The translations under genes were made by a program, and so were the position numbers. The notes beneath the pieces are model-generated. The model was not told where the DNA came from. It saw only the letters and a program-made list of their open reading frames with translations, and did not search any database. A DNA stretch of 49,503 nucleotides from Anaerolineae bacterium (GTDB taxonomy: Bacteria > Chloroflexota > Anaerolineae > 4572-78 > J111), in contig JAFGDY010000007.1 in the NCBI GenBank assembly GCA_016931895.1, positions 1-49,503 of the forward strand. The letters run 5' to 3'. Every line of letters begins with the position of its first letter. The first letter of the stretch is position 1. Of the stretch, positions 24,318 to 33,936 are shown piece after piece.

Positions 24318-26093
24318 TTACGGCTGGGGCAGATTGTTTGAGATAGGGCAGACCATATAGAAATCGTTTTTTATGGCCGGATGGGGGCACTGCTGCTCAA
24401 CCAGGTTCAACAAATCTTGCCGTTGAATGGGGTCTTTCCAGGGCGAGATGATAGAGGGCGAGATCAGTACTATGTCGGCTGGATGGGGGGTAACGTAATC
24501 ACGCCGCTGAAGGGGATAATGAATCCGGCCCGTCTGGGGCGTAATTTCGGCGCTCTTGTGCTGGCCGGGATAGTAGATACGCGCTTCGGGCGGCAGGTGG
24601 TTGATGTAATTGACCACCTCGGTTTGGGTTGCCCGCGGAATTATGATCCAGGGCAAACTGGCGTTGTATTTGTTGCTGATCTGTTTTTGTTGCCAATAAG
24701 CCACAATCTCATCCGGTAGAAAAAAGCCCCGCACGTGCGGCTGGCTCATGAACCCCCAGCCAAGCAGCATTAGTAGCAGGCTGCCGGCTGCCATAGACAA
24801 GGTTCTCCGTAGTCCAATATTCAGGCCAGGCTCCACTTTTTTAAGCGTTTGTTTGGAACCCGCAAAACCGTATTGGATTGACCTGGCCGTAATCACGCTC
24901 AATAGCAGCACCGCTAGCACCAGCCCAAACCAAAAATGACGTGGCCAGCCGGTTTTGGCCAAAGCCACAAACCAGGCGGTATTGGCCAGCCAGCCCAACC
25001 AGATGGGAGCGATGAGATTTTGCTTGGCGGATTGGTAACGCCATAACCACAGCAGGGCCAGCCCGCCTAAAAAAATGACGACAAAGACAATGGCTGTGAC
25101 CCATCGCTGCGGGTGGGCGATTTCTGCCAGTAGGAAAAATTTGTCCCAGAAAAATTCTGCGCCGGAGTGGATGCGCAAGCCTACCCCGCTGCCGTCGTCC
25201 AAGATGAATTGGATGCGCCCTTGCAGGTTTTGCCGGTACAAGTCAAAACTGAACAGGTGGGTCAAAACAACCAGATGCACCAACTCCCACAATGCTACCG
25301 GCAGAATTGCGCCAAACCCCAAAGCTATAACTTCTCTAAAATGGAGCGAGGTAGCGCAAATTTTATGGATTCGTCCTTGAGCCAACCCCGCCAGCCAGAG
25401 CAGGCCGGCCCACCCCAAAATGCCGCCAACCGACCATAACGTAATGAGTTTGGCATTAATGGCCAGGCCAATTACCAGCCCGGCCAGCAAAAAGTGCCCC
25501 CATTGCCGGTGTGGTTTGGAAGCAACTGTGGCAAAAGCCAGGTAAGCCCACAGAATATAAACCATACCGGGCACTTCGCCCATAGCTTCGTAACTGAGGG
25601 GAATAGACAGGTGGGGATAAAAAAAGAGAAAGGCGTGGAACAGGACAATCGCCCCCCATCCGGCCAGCCGATAGAGAATGAGCGCGGCTAACAGCAAAAA
25701 AAGGGTATAAAAGATGAGCGGCCCCAGCCGCAAAGCCCAAAATCCGGTGCCAAAGAGTTTTAGCACCAGGGCATCGGGCCCAATGCTGGCCGGTCCGATC
25801 CCGTTACCCGTAAAAAACCAGACCCGGCCGTCCGCCGCCTGGACATCAAATTTTTGATCAACGTTAATGCCGCCCGGTAAGGCAGGATCGGCGATGGTGC
25901 TGACCAGGGTGGTATAATCGCCCTGGTCGGCCAGGGAGCGCGAGATAGAGAGCATCCAGCCGCCGTCGTGCTCAATGCCGCCGTATACGTTCACAAAGGC
26001 CACAATACGGATAAGCTGGTAGGCGGTTAAGCTAAACGTCACCAGGAGCGCATAAAGATAGTTTTTGGCGCTGCTACGCTTGAGTAAAAGCAT
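24318..26093 (-). CDS. Multi-membrane glycosyltransferase, GT-C fold (591 aa)
   Basis: An integral membrane protein with about 11-12 helices and a short soluble C-terminus. The first extracytoplasmic loop carries an acidic motif (GGIEHDGGWMLSISRSLADQ), as in GT39/GT83-type enzymes that use lipid-linked sugars. No soluble domain is attached. The acceptor and donor cannot be told from sequence. The ATG at 26093 is chosen; an in-frame TTG 14 codons upstream is possible and neither has a clear ribosome binding site. It is divergent from the next membrane protein. Confidence 0.75.
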   Translation of the reverse strand: MLLLKRSSAKNYLYALLVTFSLTAYQLIRIVAFVNVYGGIEHDGGWMLSISRSLADQGDYTTLVSTIADPALPGGINVDQKFDVQAADGRVWFFTGNGIGPASIGPDALVLKLFGTGFWALRLGPLIFYTLFLLLAALILYRLAGWGAIVLFHAFLFFYPHLSIPLSYEAMGEVPGMVYILWAYLAFATVASKPHRQWGHFLLAGLVIGLAINAKLITLWSVGGILGWAGLLWLAGLAQGRIHKICATSLHFREVIALGFGAILPVALWELVHLVVLTHLFSFDLYRQNLQGRIQFILDDGSGVGLRIHSGAEFFWDKFFLLAEIAHPQRWVTAIVFVVIFLGGLALLWLWRYQSAKQNLIAPIWLGWLANTAWFVALAKTGWPRHFWFGLVLAVLLLSVITARSIQYGFAGSKQTLKKVEPGLNIGLRRTLSMAAGSLLLMLLGWGFMSQPHVRGFFLPDEIVAYWQQKQISNKYNASLPWIIIPRATQTEVVNYINHLPPEARIYYPGQHKSAEITPQTGRIHYPLQRRDYVTPHPADIVLISPSIISPWKDPIQRQDLLNLVEQQCPHPAIKNDFYMVCPISNNLPQP

Positions 26094-26358
26094 AAAAACC
26101 AAACTGCCTGAGTGCAGATACCCCCAAAACAGCAATTATCAGGCATCAAGGATTAATTGTCAATTCTGATGGCTCTGCCCCAATAAGGTAGGGGCAGACA
26201 TTGTCCTGTTCCTACCGCCAAAATTTTAGGGCGCACCCATTCTGATTAAAGGGGGCGCGAGGATAACCCTACCCGGTTTTGCCACTTCTCGCCTTTTGCT
26301 TATGATAAGGCTTTGTTTGCCCTCCGTGGCTTAATTTCTAAGTAAAAACCGGCAAGGT
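26094..26358. other. Intergenic region between two divergent membrane protein genes, with two hairpins
   Basis: TCTGCCCC (26174-26181) pairs perfectly with GGGGCAGA (26191-26198). About 35 bp further on, GCGCACCC and GGGGGCGC (about 26231-26258) form an imperfect second hairpin. Neither has a T-run. No reading frame of note and no strong promoter are seen. Confidence 0.45.
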
Positions 26359-29052
26359 ATGATGCAATCCCGTCTATCATCTCAGTGGTTCAAACGAACC
26401 GTCTATTTTACCCTGGGCGCCATCCTGTTCACCTTTGTGCCTTTCTTTCCGCTGGCTGGCGCGGGTGGTTTAGCTCTGCTGGCCATTTTACCGGGCGCGC
26501 AGTTGATGCGCTGGTTGGGCTTGTTCAAACAGCGGTGGGACTTTGCCCAGGTGGTGTTCAGCGTGGTGTTGGGCATGGTCACTTCGCCCATTTTGATCTA
26601 TTGGAGCAGCCTGCTGTTTGGCCTTAGTCGCTGGCTGCTGCTGATTGTGTTTCCTTTATATATTGTCGCCCTGGCCGCCTGGGTGAGCCGGAATGACCCC
26701 ACTCCCCCACCCTTCCCTCCGGCTGAACCAGCGGATGCCACGCCGCGCACCTGGTGGGTGGCGGCGCTATTGATTGGGGTTACGGCGTTGGGCGTTTTCC
26801 TGGCTTATTTTGAACTGGAAACAGCGCAAGGTTATTATCCGGTGCAGATGGAGGATTGGCAAAAGCATTACGGCGTGGCCTTTGCCTTACGCTATACCGG
26901 CATTCCCCCGACCAGTATGTTCTTTTATGGTATGTTCCCCCATGATGAACTGGTGTATTACTATTTTCTTCATCTTAACGGGGCGGCGCTTGACCTGCTG
27001 CACAGCGGCGGGCCGATGTTGCACCACACCTTTGTGATTTTTATTGTGCTGGCCTCGCTCGGGTTTAGCAGCGTATTTTTTCTGTTGGCTCGCACAGTCT
27101 TGGGCAGTCAAAAGGCAGCGGTGTGGTCGTTGGCATTTGTCACCGTGATTGGCGGGCTGGATGTGGTGCCCATTGTCCATCGCACTATTCAAAAATACCG
27201 GGAGCATTTTCCCGACGGTCCGCTGCCGGCTGGCGTGTTTTTGCCTCGTGAGCATATTGACAACTGGGTGTCGGCCCTGTCGTTGCGCCTTAACACCTTT
27301 TTTGCCCATCACATCTGGGTGCCTCAACACCTCACCGGCCTGACCATCCTTTGCCTGGGATGTTACCTTTACCTTAAGGTCACAGATCGGCGCAAACTGT
27401 TGGTGATAATGCCCCTGCTCCTGTTTGCCCTTTTGGGGCATAGCACCTGGATAGCGGCTGTGGTGGCCGGTTGTCTGTTTTTGTTTGGCCTGGGCCAGGT
27501 TGTCGCCGCTTATCGGCAACAAGGCTGGGCGCCGGCCCGCCGTTTGTTTATGGGTTATGCCTTCATTGCCCTGGCCTTTGGGGTTGTGGCCGCGCCCTTC
27601 ATCCTGTCGTTGCTTGGCCCGCACGCGCCTAAATCTGGCCTTGTGTTTGAAATTCCCCGGCTGGATAGCTGGCCCCTCTTACGCCCTATTCAGGCTTATT
27701 TTGGCGACGCCCTATGGGCCAGGCTGCTCGATCTGCCCCTGCATTTTTTTATCGAGTTGGGCGCGCTCCTGGTAGCCGGTCTGGCCGGGCTGATCCTCTT
27801 TTGGCAAAATAAACCGGTTGATCTGCAAACCGGCCAGCCGCGATCTTTTGCTCCCTTCCCTCCTCCCTCTTCCCTCCTCCCCTTCTGGACTCTCCTGTTG
27901 CTGGCCGGTCTCCTCACCGTCAGCTTTTTTGCCTCTGGCCGGGGCTGGGCCGACCTGGGCCTGCTGTTGAACAACGACTTGGGCCTGCGCGCCATTATGC
28001 CCGGCCAATTGGTGTTGGGCCTTTTTGCCGGGTATTTTATGGCGCGTCTCTCTACCCTGGCCCGCTGGGGGCGGGTCGTGCTGGCCGCCGGCCTGGGGTT
28101 GTTGCTGGTCTTGGGCGTGGCCTATGCCGGGTGGGAGTTTATAGCCATGGGCCTGGCCAAGTATTGGTCCGAGCCGGCCTTAGGCCCGGACGTTTACCAG
28201 TCTCTGCGCGCCTTGCCGGAAGTAACTTATGCCCAGGATAAACTTTTGCCCGTGGTGCAGCACCGCTTGTATCGTGGCGCGCCCCGGTTTCAGCTTTCGT
28301 TGGGCAGTCGCCCGGTCAGTTTTGCCACCGGGGAGGCCGTGGTTTTTCACCAGGCCCTGCCGGAGCTGGCCCTGGCCCATACCTTGAGCCAGCAGGCTTT
28401 TGACAACGGCTTGCCCTTATGGAGCTACCAATTGTTCCGCAACCTCGGCGCCGATTACGCCTTTGTTGGCCCGGCAGAACGGGAGACGATGCGCCATCCC
28501 GAAAAGTACGCCCACGCTCAATACTTTCAACCCGTTTATCGCCAGGGGGACTTTGCGCTTTATCAGGTCAAACCGGCCTTGTACGCCGGCCAGGCCCAGG
28601 CCACTTTTGACCAGGGCGCCATTGAATTCTGGGGATACTTTGTTGATCACCAGCCTGTGTATCCCGGCGCAGACCCGGTTTCTCCGGGGGATAACGCCGG
28701 TCAAGGGCTGGTCACTGCTTGGCGCTTGACCCGTCCCGCCGAAAAGAACTACACCGTCTACCTCCACCTGGTAGACCCTGCCGGCCAGGTGCTGGCCCAG
28801 GCCGACCATCAACTCTGGGCCTGGGATGTTCGGAGCGAAGGTCCAACCGCCACCTGGACGCCCAAACTGATGCATCTGGACATCACGCCATTGCCGGTGG
28901 CCGTCTTGTCCGCCGCCACCCCCTTGACTCTCCGCCTGGGCTTATGGCTGCCGGATTCCGGCCAGCACTTCCCGGTTGAGTCAACCCTCCTGGTTGTTGA
29001 CGAAGAAGGCCGCTTGGTGGTGGGAGCATGGCCCCGGCCAAGCCAGCCTTAA
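26359..29052 (+). CDS. Large membrane protein with C-terminal extracytoplasmic beta domain (897 aa)
   Basis: About 13-15 membrane helices fill residues 1-600. A loop containing MEDWQKHYGVAF and then PHDELVYYYFLHLNG resembles the first loop of GT-C glycosyltransferases and of the Chlor_Arch_YYY (DUF2298) family. Residues about 600-740 are soluble. The C-terminal about 130 residues are a beta-rich module with NYTVYLHLVDPAGQVLAQAD, a motif shared with the proteins encoded at 30935-33907 and 33937-37017. Function is probably glycan or glycolipid assembly at the outer face of the membrane; this is inference. Its stop overlaps the convergent gene at 29049 by 4 bp. Confidence 0.78.
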   Translation: MMQSRLSSQWFKRTVYFTLGAILFTFVPFFPLAGAGGLALLAILPGAQLMRWLGLFKQRWDFAQVVFSVVLGMVTSPILIYWSSLLFGLSRWLLLIVFPLYIVALAAWVSRNDPTPPPFPPAEPADATPRTWWVAALLIGVTALGVFLAYFELETAQGYYPVQMEDWQKHYGVAFALRYTGIPPTSMFFYGMFPHDELVYYYFLHLNGAALDLLHSGGPMLHHTFVIFIVLASLGFSSVFFLLARTVLGSQKAAVWSLAFVTVIGGLDVVPIVHRTIQKYREHFPDGPLPAGVFLPREHIDNWVSALSLRLNTFFAHHIWVPQHLTGLTILCLGCYLYLKVTDRRKLLVIMPLLLFALLGHSTWIAAVVAGCLFLFGLGQVVAAYRQQGWAPARRLFMGYAFIALAFGVVAAPFILSLLGPHAPKSGLVFEIPRLDSWPLLRPIQAYFGDALWARLLDLPLHFFIELGALLVAGLAGLILFWQNKPVDLQTGQPRSFAPFPPPSSLLPFWTLLLLAGLLTVSFFASGRGWADLGLLLNNDLGLRAIMPGQLVLGLFAGYFMARLSTLARWGRVVLAAGLGLLLVLGVAYAGWEFIAMGLAKYWSEPALGPDVYQSLRALPEVTYAQDKLLPVVQHRLYRGAPRFQLSLGSRPVSFATGEAVVFHQALPELALAHTLSQQAFDNGLPLWSYQLFRNLGADYAFVGPAERETMRHPEKYAHAQYFQPVYRQGDFALYQVKPALYAGQAQATFDQGAIEFWGYFVDHQPVYPGADPVSPGDNAGQGLVTAWRLTRPAEKNYTVYLHLVDPAGQVLAQADHQLWAWDVRSEGPTATWTPKLMHLDITPLPVAVLSAATPLTLRLGLWLPDSGQHFPVESTLLVVDEEGRLVVGAWPRPSQP

Positions 29053-30938
29053 GGTGGGCCTTCGACCCCATACACCACCATGTTTTCCCCCTCATAAACC
29101 ACCGGCCAGCCGACGAATTGTTCAATGAACGGCCCGGCCAGGTGGTCGTGATCAATGATGTAGCGGACATTGCGTTCGGCCAGGGCGGCGCGGATGGCGG
29201 CTTGCCGGGCGGCGGGGTCGGTGATGGTTTGGCCCGCCGGGCCTAGCAGCAAATACAAAAAGGATTGGTCCAGGCCGCCCTGGTTCAGATAAAGGGCCTG
29301 TTCTTGCGGCAGGCGGGCCAGCCAGCCGCCAATCAGGGGTTTGTGGTGAACGGTTTGGGCGTGCAGGAGAAAGTTGGCGTCCCATTTGATGTCCAAAAGG
29401 GCGTACTGATTGGGATCTGCGGCCAGGGTGTGGTAGAAGTCATCCACCTCGGTTGCACTCAGGCGGAGAGGAACGGCCAGGTATTCCAGCGTGATGAGTA
29501 GGGCGATGATAAGACCTAAAATAAAGCGGGACAGCAGGGGAGCAGAGAGGCGGTTTAGCGCGCTGTTCTTTGGTTTATTGAAGCGCTGAATTATTTTGTC
29601 TTGCCCCCAATCGGTCAATGTCGCCAGACCATAAGCGGCCAGTATGGCCAGGGCCAGGCTGGTCATCACCACAAACCGGCCGGGGATGCCGGTGAGTCCA
29701 AACACAGGAAAAAGGATGGTCAGCCAGTGATAGGGCAAGGGAACGTCCAAGATTTGCCCGTCTATTTGCAGGTGGGGTCCCAGCGCCAGCAGGGTAAAGC
29801 CCACCGCCACGGCCAGCCACCAGCGGGCCTGCCGCCGCCAGCGAGCGCCCATTAACCCAATGATACTTAGCCCCAACACCGTGTAACCCACATAAGCCGA
29901 AGCGCCCGGTTCTCGCTGCTGCGCGGCGTAAGCAATCCACACGCCTTTAAACCAGGCGGCCCAGGTAGAGGGCGGGCCGGGCACCCAAAAGCTGTACAGG
30001 TCAACCGAGTGGCGCAAAGGGTTGTGCTCGCCAACCAGGGTAGTGGTTTTGAGCAATTGGCCCATGGGCAGCAAGAGGGGAGAGAGAAAGAGCAGGGCCA
30101 GGAGGAGGACGAGGGCGATGCGGGCGGCGCGAAGGAAGTAATTGTGAATTGTGAATTGTGAATTGTGAATGGTGAATGGAGAAGGGAGAGGTTGGTTGGC
30201 GGTTGATTTGGGGCGCGGCCAGAAGAGCAGGGCCAGGGAGAGCAGGCCGCAGTAGACAACGTAATACCAGGAGTTGAGGGCGGTAAAGGCCAAAAAGAAG
30301 ATGGCCAGAGCGGCGCAGCGTTTGGAGCCTTGTTGGATAAATTTGAGCAGGCAGAGGACGTAAAAGGGAATCCATTGCAGGCTGGCCAGGTTCAGATGGC
30401 CCAGGTCAAGGCGCAGGAAATGGTAAGGCGATAGGGCAAAGATCAACCCGGCCACAAAGCTGGCCTGGCGCTGCCCGGTTAAATAGAGGGCCAGCAAATA
30501 AGCGCCCCACCCGCCCAATACAAACGAGAGCAGGACGATGCTATTGTAGGTAAGGTCGCTGCCCAGCAGCCCGTACAGCGGCAGGGCCAACAGGCCGTCA
30601 GACACGTCCAGCGGGTGAAAGAGCAGGGTGACGCCGGCCGGGTAAAAGAGATAATGGGTAAAAAAGGGAGATTGGGCCAGGGCCAGCAGGGCGTGGCGCG
30701 TCCACCACAAGGCCCACATATTTTGTCCCCAGTCGCCGGAGCCGGGCACCCAGCCTTGCAGATGGGTCAGTAGGGGCCAGGTGACAAGGAGACTGAGGAG
30801 GAGGTAGACGACGGGGGCAGGAAGGATGAAGGATGAGGAATGGGGGATGAAGCGCGAACGTCCTGCATACGATAAAGAAAGGGAATTATTGCATGTATGT
30901 TTGCTGTTTGCGTTTTGCGTTTCTTCAACTTTGCTCAT
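29049..30938 (-). CDS. Membrane glycosyltransferase-like protein with heptad-repeat insertions (629 aa)
   Basis: About 10-12 membrane helices starting near residue 45 and a soluble tail of about 130 residues. The first loop has PGSGDWGQNMWALWWTR and LFYPAGVTLLFHPLD, typical of GT-C-like proteins. The ATG overlaps the upstream stop (ATGA), which supports this start despite a low-complexity N-terminus. Two heptanucleotide tracts lie inside the gene: 30823-30850 (encoding part of FIPHSSSFIL) and 30141-30175 (encoding FTIHNSQFTIHNY). It is the third gene of the unit 37017-29049 and converges with the gene ending at 29052. The specific activity is unknown. Confidence 0.78.
   Translation of the reverse strand: MSKVEETQNANSKHTCNNSLSLSYAGRSRFIPHSSSFILPAPVVYLLLSLLVTWPLLTHLQGWVPGSGDWGQNMWALWWTRHALLALAQSPFFTHYLFYPAGVTLLFHPLDVSDGLLALPLYGLLGSDLTYNSIVLLSFVLGGWGAYLLALYLTGQRQASFVAGLIFALSPYHFLRLDLGHLNLASLQWIPFYVLCLLKFIQQGSKRCAALAIFFLAFTALNSWYYVVYCGLLSLALLFWPRPKSTANQPLPSPFTIHNSQFTIHNYFLRAARIALVLLLALLFLSPLLLPMGQLLKTTTLVGEHNPLRHSVDLYSFWVPGPPSTWAAWFKGVWIAYAAQQREPGASAYVGYTVLGLSIIGLMGARWRRQARWWLAVAVGFTLLALGPHLQIDGQILDVPLPYHWLTILFPVFGLTGIPGRFVVMTSLALAILAAYGLATLTDWGQDKIIQRFNKPKNSALNRLSAPLLSRFILGLIIALLITLEYLAVPLRLSATEVDDFYHTLAADPNQYALLDIKWDANFLLHAQTVHHKPLIGGWLARLPQEQALYLNQGGLDQSFLYLLLGPAGQTITDPAARQAAIRAALAERNVRYIIDHDHLAGPFIEQFVGWPVVYEGENMVVYGVEGPP
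30141..30175. repeat. Heptanucleotide tandem repeat, five units, inside a coding region
   Basis: ATTGTGA is repeated four times perfectly (30141-30168) and followed by ATGGTGA. Seven is not a multiple of three, so gain or loss of one unit would shift the reading frame of the membrane protein. The encoded peptide repeats FTIHNSQ. Confidence 0.92.
30823..30850. repeat. Heptanucleotide tandem repeat, four units
   Basis: AGGATGA twice, then GGAATGG and GGGATGA. It lies near the 5' end of the same gene as the tract at 30141, ahead of the first membrane helix. Confidence 0.75.
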
Positions 30939-33907
30939 TCCACTATCACTGTGCCTATTTCCACAAAATCTGCGCCGGTTTGGGTGGGGAGGCGCTGCTG
31001 GGTGTCGCGATGATACAGCCCCACCACCAGGCGATAGGGGCCGGGCGGCGCGCCGGTTTGGATTTGAAAGGCGTAATCGTCAATAACCGGCTGGCCGGGC
31101 GGCCATAACGGGGTGCTGTACCAGCCGCCGCCGGGTTGGTTGTCGCGCTGGCCCCACACCTGGCCGTCGGGACCAAGCAGTTGGGTGAATACGGTCAGTT
31201 CTGTTTCTATGGATTGCTCTGCTTGCCACACCAACGAGAAGCGCAGCCAGTCACCGGCCCCCACCTGCTGCTGGGTTAACTGATGGCCTAACAGACTAAC
31301 GGCCCGGCCAAACACCGGCGGTCCGGCAAGTTCATGGATAGCCATCGCGTGCGGGCCGGGATGAATGACCACCGGCAGCGGCGGAATCTGGTCGGTGGGG
31401 ATGGTAACGCCGGTATCGGTGACCGGCAGGCGTTCCGAGCCGTCGTCCGCTTTGACCAGAACCCGCAGGCCGTAGCGTCCGGGCGGGAGCGGACCGGGCA
31501 GGGACAAAGTGCGGGTGTCAAGCCCACCGGCGTTGTTGGTCCAGGGTTGGGCCACATGTTCAATAGCCACGCGGCCAAAAGGATCGAGCAGTTGCACAAT
31601 GGCGGTATCGCCGGTTCGACCGCCTGTCCATTGCAGGGATACGGCTAGGGGGCCGCAAGCAGTCGGACTCTGGGGCGTAAAATCATAGGCCAGCAGCCGG
31701 GGTCCATCGGCAAATTGCAAACCAAGGGGCTGCCCCGGTTCGTCTCCATCGTCTGGGGCAGGGGCCTGTCTTTCGCCAGCGGCCGGGGTTTCAAGCGAGA
31801 TGGTGCGGTTGAGCGTAGCCAGCCAGGCCCCGGCCAGGTTGGCTGCTGGCGCTGAATTTTGTAAGGGAATGATGACGGCTTGGGTTTCGTTGGCGGGAGT
31901 AACCAGCGGTTCGGTAAAGTTTTTCCGGGAGCCTTTGGTAAAAGTTAAATAACTGACCTGCTGCACATCGGCCACAAAAGCCGCCGCTCCTTGATTGTGA
32001 TAGGCCACCTGGGCAGCGTAGGGCAACCCGTCCAGTTTAGTTGGGGTGAGGGTGGCCTGCACCAGGCCGGGTTCGGCCTGGCAGGACGGCTCGGCCAGGT
32101 GCAGAACCAGATCGTCGCCCACCTGGGTAATTTGGGCAATCGCCGGCAGATAAAGCGGCAGGTCGGCCAGCGCGCGCTGCCAGTTTTCCGGGCTGTAAGA
32201 GGTTGGATGCAAAATAACCAGGTCAATGCCCAGTTGTTGGGCCACGTCCACCGAACGAGCATCGGGGAAGGCGTTGAACCATTGGCGCAATTCTTTGTAA
32301 ATAGGCGGGGTGTAGCCCGTGCCGCCGTTGGCCAGTCGCCGCCAGTGGTAGGAGGCATAGTATTCGTAAATAAATTCTGACGCGCCCTGAAAGGGTAGTT
32401 CCAGCACCACCGTCTCCGGCGGCGTTTCCTGTTGCAGCCAGGAATATACCGGCGCAATCTCCCGTCCGCCCGGAAACTCCGGGCCAACCAACGGCGCAGA
32501 CCAATACTCTACTAAAATCAGCCCGGCCAAGACAATCACCAAAAGATTAGCGATCTTTCGACTGCTCCTTCGGCTTCGCTCAGGACAAGGCTCAAGATGG
32601 GTTGGCCATTGGCGATTCATAATCCAGGCCACTCCCCATCCGGCCAAGCCAACCAAACCCAGCACCACCAAAATCCCGTACCGGCCCGGCACACGAATGC
32701 CTTGAAATAGGGCTACGTGTTCATAGAGCCAGGCGTAGGGCGAATATCTTAAGAGCGGAACCAGCCCCGGGCCGAGGGCTTCTTCGTTAAGGCCAAAGGA
32801 GAGCAGCAGGCCCAGCAGGGTGAGAAGAAGCAAAAAGAGGGTGGTGGAGAAAGCGTAGGTTGAGGCGATTGGCGATCCTTTGACTGCTCCTTCGACTTCG
32901 CTCAGGGCAAGTTTGCGCCTGGCCTTTGGCCAGAAGAGGGCTGCCAGGCCAAGCAGAGCCAGCAGCAGGCCGGTCACCCCTACCGGCATTAAGGGCTGGA
33001 ATTGGTGGCCGGCCGGCTGCCAGCGGCCAAAGGTGCCCAGCAGTTTGCCGTAGATAAAGTTGTGGGGGATGCTGGTGAAATAGTCGGTGAGGGCGGCGCT
33101 GTAGATACGCACTTCGCCGGGCGTGCGGATAGCGCCCATATTGTCGCTGAAGCGCAGGTACATGCGCCACACCGGCCAGTTGAGCAGCAGGGTAACGGCC
33201 AGGGAAACAGCCGCAGCCAGCCACAGCCCGCGCCGCCAGGCAATGCGCCGGGTGAGGGCGTAAACCAGGGTCAGTAAGGCGCAGGCAATTGTCAGGTTAA
33301 AAGCGTAGTGCGTGCCTGACAGGGCTTGCAGGTTAAAGAAGATGATGAACAAGGCCGGGTAGCGCCGGCCAGGCCGGGTCAGGGCCCAGTGGAGGGTCAG
33401 TAGAGTTAAAGGCAGCCATTGAGTGACCAATAATTCCAGGTGATTAAGTTGGCCAAAACGGTGGGGCGAGAAAGCAAAGAGCAGCCCGGCTACCAGCCCG
33501 GCCCAGCGCCGGCCGGTCCAGGCGGCAACCAGCAGGTACATGGCGTAACCGGACAGGATAAAGGTAAGGAGTACGGATACATTCATACCCCATAAATGCC
33601 CCTCGGCCAGCAGCAGAAAGGGCAGGGCCTGGGCCGTGATCATTAAAAAGTGTTCACTGTAGGCCAGGGTCAGGGGGAAGGGATAGAAGATATTGGCGTT
33701 GAATAAGTTGGCCACGCCGTTTGGCCCGTTGAGAAAGGCGCGCGCGTTCCACTGCATGCGCCATACATTGAGCAGGGGGTCGGTGGGGTCCGGGACCATG
33801 CTGCTCAGGTGAGTGGAAAGCGGGTAGAGCATCACCAGGCTGAGCAGGATAAAGAGTAACAGGATGGCCCCTTCTCTGGGGTAAAATGTAAAACGTAATT
33901 TGCGCAT
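30935..33907 (-). CDS. Membrane glycosyltransferase-like protein with two C-terminal beta modules (990 aa)
   Basis: About 11 membrane helices (first LLLFILLSLVMLYPL) with a first loop containing VPDPTDPLLNVWRMQWNAR and a NIFYPFPLTLAYSEH motif, as in GT-C-like proteins. After about residue 510 the protein is soluble and ends in two beta modules, the second with ELTVFTQLLGPDGQVWGQRD. The start at 33907 is chosen because the longer frame to 34171 overlaps the upstream gene and has no membrane-protein character. Two copies of a dispersed repeat are translated in frame (LALSEVEG and CPERSRR). It starts 29 bp after the gene at 33937 and overlaps the next one by 4 bp. Confidence 0.78.
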   Translation of the reverse strand: MRKLRFTFYPREGAILLLFILLSLVMLYPLSTHLSSMVPDPTDPLLNVWRMQWNARAFLNGPNGVANLFNANIFYPFPLTLAYSEHFLMITAQALPFLLLAEGHLWGMNVSVLLTFILSGYAMYLLVAAWTGRRWAGLVAGLLFAFSPHRFGQLNHLELLVTQWLPLTLLTLHWALTRPGRRYPALFIIFFNLQALSGTHYAFNLTIACALLTLVYALTRRIAWRRGLWLAAAVSLAVTLLLNWPVWRMYLRFSDNMGAIRTPGEVRIYSAALTDYFTSIPHNFIYGKLLGTFGRWQPAGHQFQPLMPVGVTGLLLALLGLAALFWPKARRKLALSEVEGAVKGSPIASTYAFSTTLFLLLLTLLGLLLSFGLNEEALGPGLVPLLRYSPYAWLYEHVALFQGIRVPGRYGILVVLGLVGLAGWGVAWIMNRQWPTHLEPCPERSRRSSRKIANLLVIVLAGLILVEYWSAPLVGPEFPGGREIAPVYSWLQQETPPETVVLELPFQGASEFIYEYYASYHWRRLANGGTGYTPPIYKELRQWFNAFPDARSVDVAQQLGIDLVILHPTSYSPENWQRALADLPLYLPAIAQITQVGDDLVLHLAEPSCQAEPGLVQATLTPTKLDGLPYAAQVAYHNQGAAAFVADVQQVSYLTFTKGSRKNFTEPLVTPANETQAVIIPLQNSAPAANLAGAWLATLNRTISLETPAAGERQAPAPDDGDEPGQPLGLQFADGPRLLAYDFTPQSPTACGPLAVSLQWTGGRTGDTAIVQLLDPFGRVAIEHVAQPWTNNAGGLDTRTLSLPGPLPPGRYGLRVLVKADDGSERLPVTDTGVTIPTDQIPPLPVVIHPGPHAMAIHELAGPPVFGRAVSLLGHQLTQQQVGAGDWLRFSLVWQAEQSIETELTVFTQLLGPDGQVWGQRDNQPGGGWYSTPLWPPGQPVIDDYAFQIQTGAPPGPYRLVVGLYHRDTQQRLPTQTGADFVEIGTVIVE
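32545..32594. repeat. Dispersed repeat, copy A, in frame within a gene
   Basis: Core ACTGCTCCTTCGGCTTCGCT followed by CAGGACAAG, preceded by CGATCTTTCG. It matches copy B at 32871-32916 with few differences and in the same orientation, and encodes CPERSRRSSRK in a loop between membrane helices. Confidence 0.8.
32871..32916. repeat. Dispersed repeat, copy B, in frame within a gene
   Basis: Core ACTGCTCCTTCGACTTCGCT followed by CAGGGCAAG, preceded by GGCGATCCTTTG. It encodes LALSEVEGAVKGS, again in a loop between helices. Confidence 0.8.
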
Positions 33908-33936
33908 AAGGGTTTGTTGCCCTGTTGAGGGTTGTT

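Noticed and set aside
30141-30175. CRISPR-like array
   Set aside because: Units are 7 bp with no spacers, so this is a simple tandem repeat.
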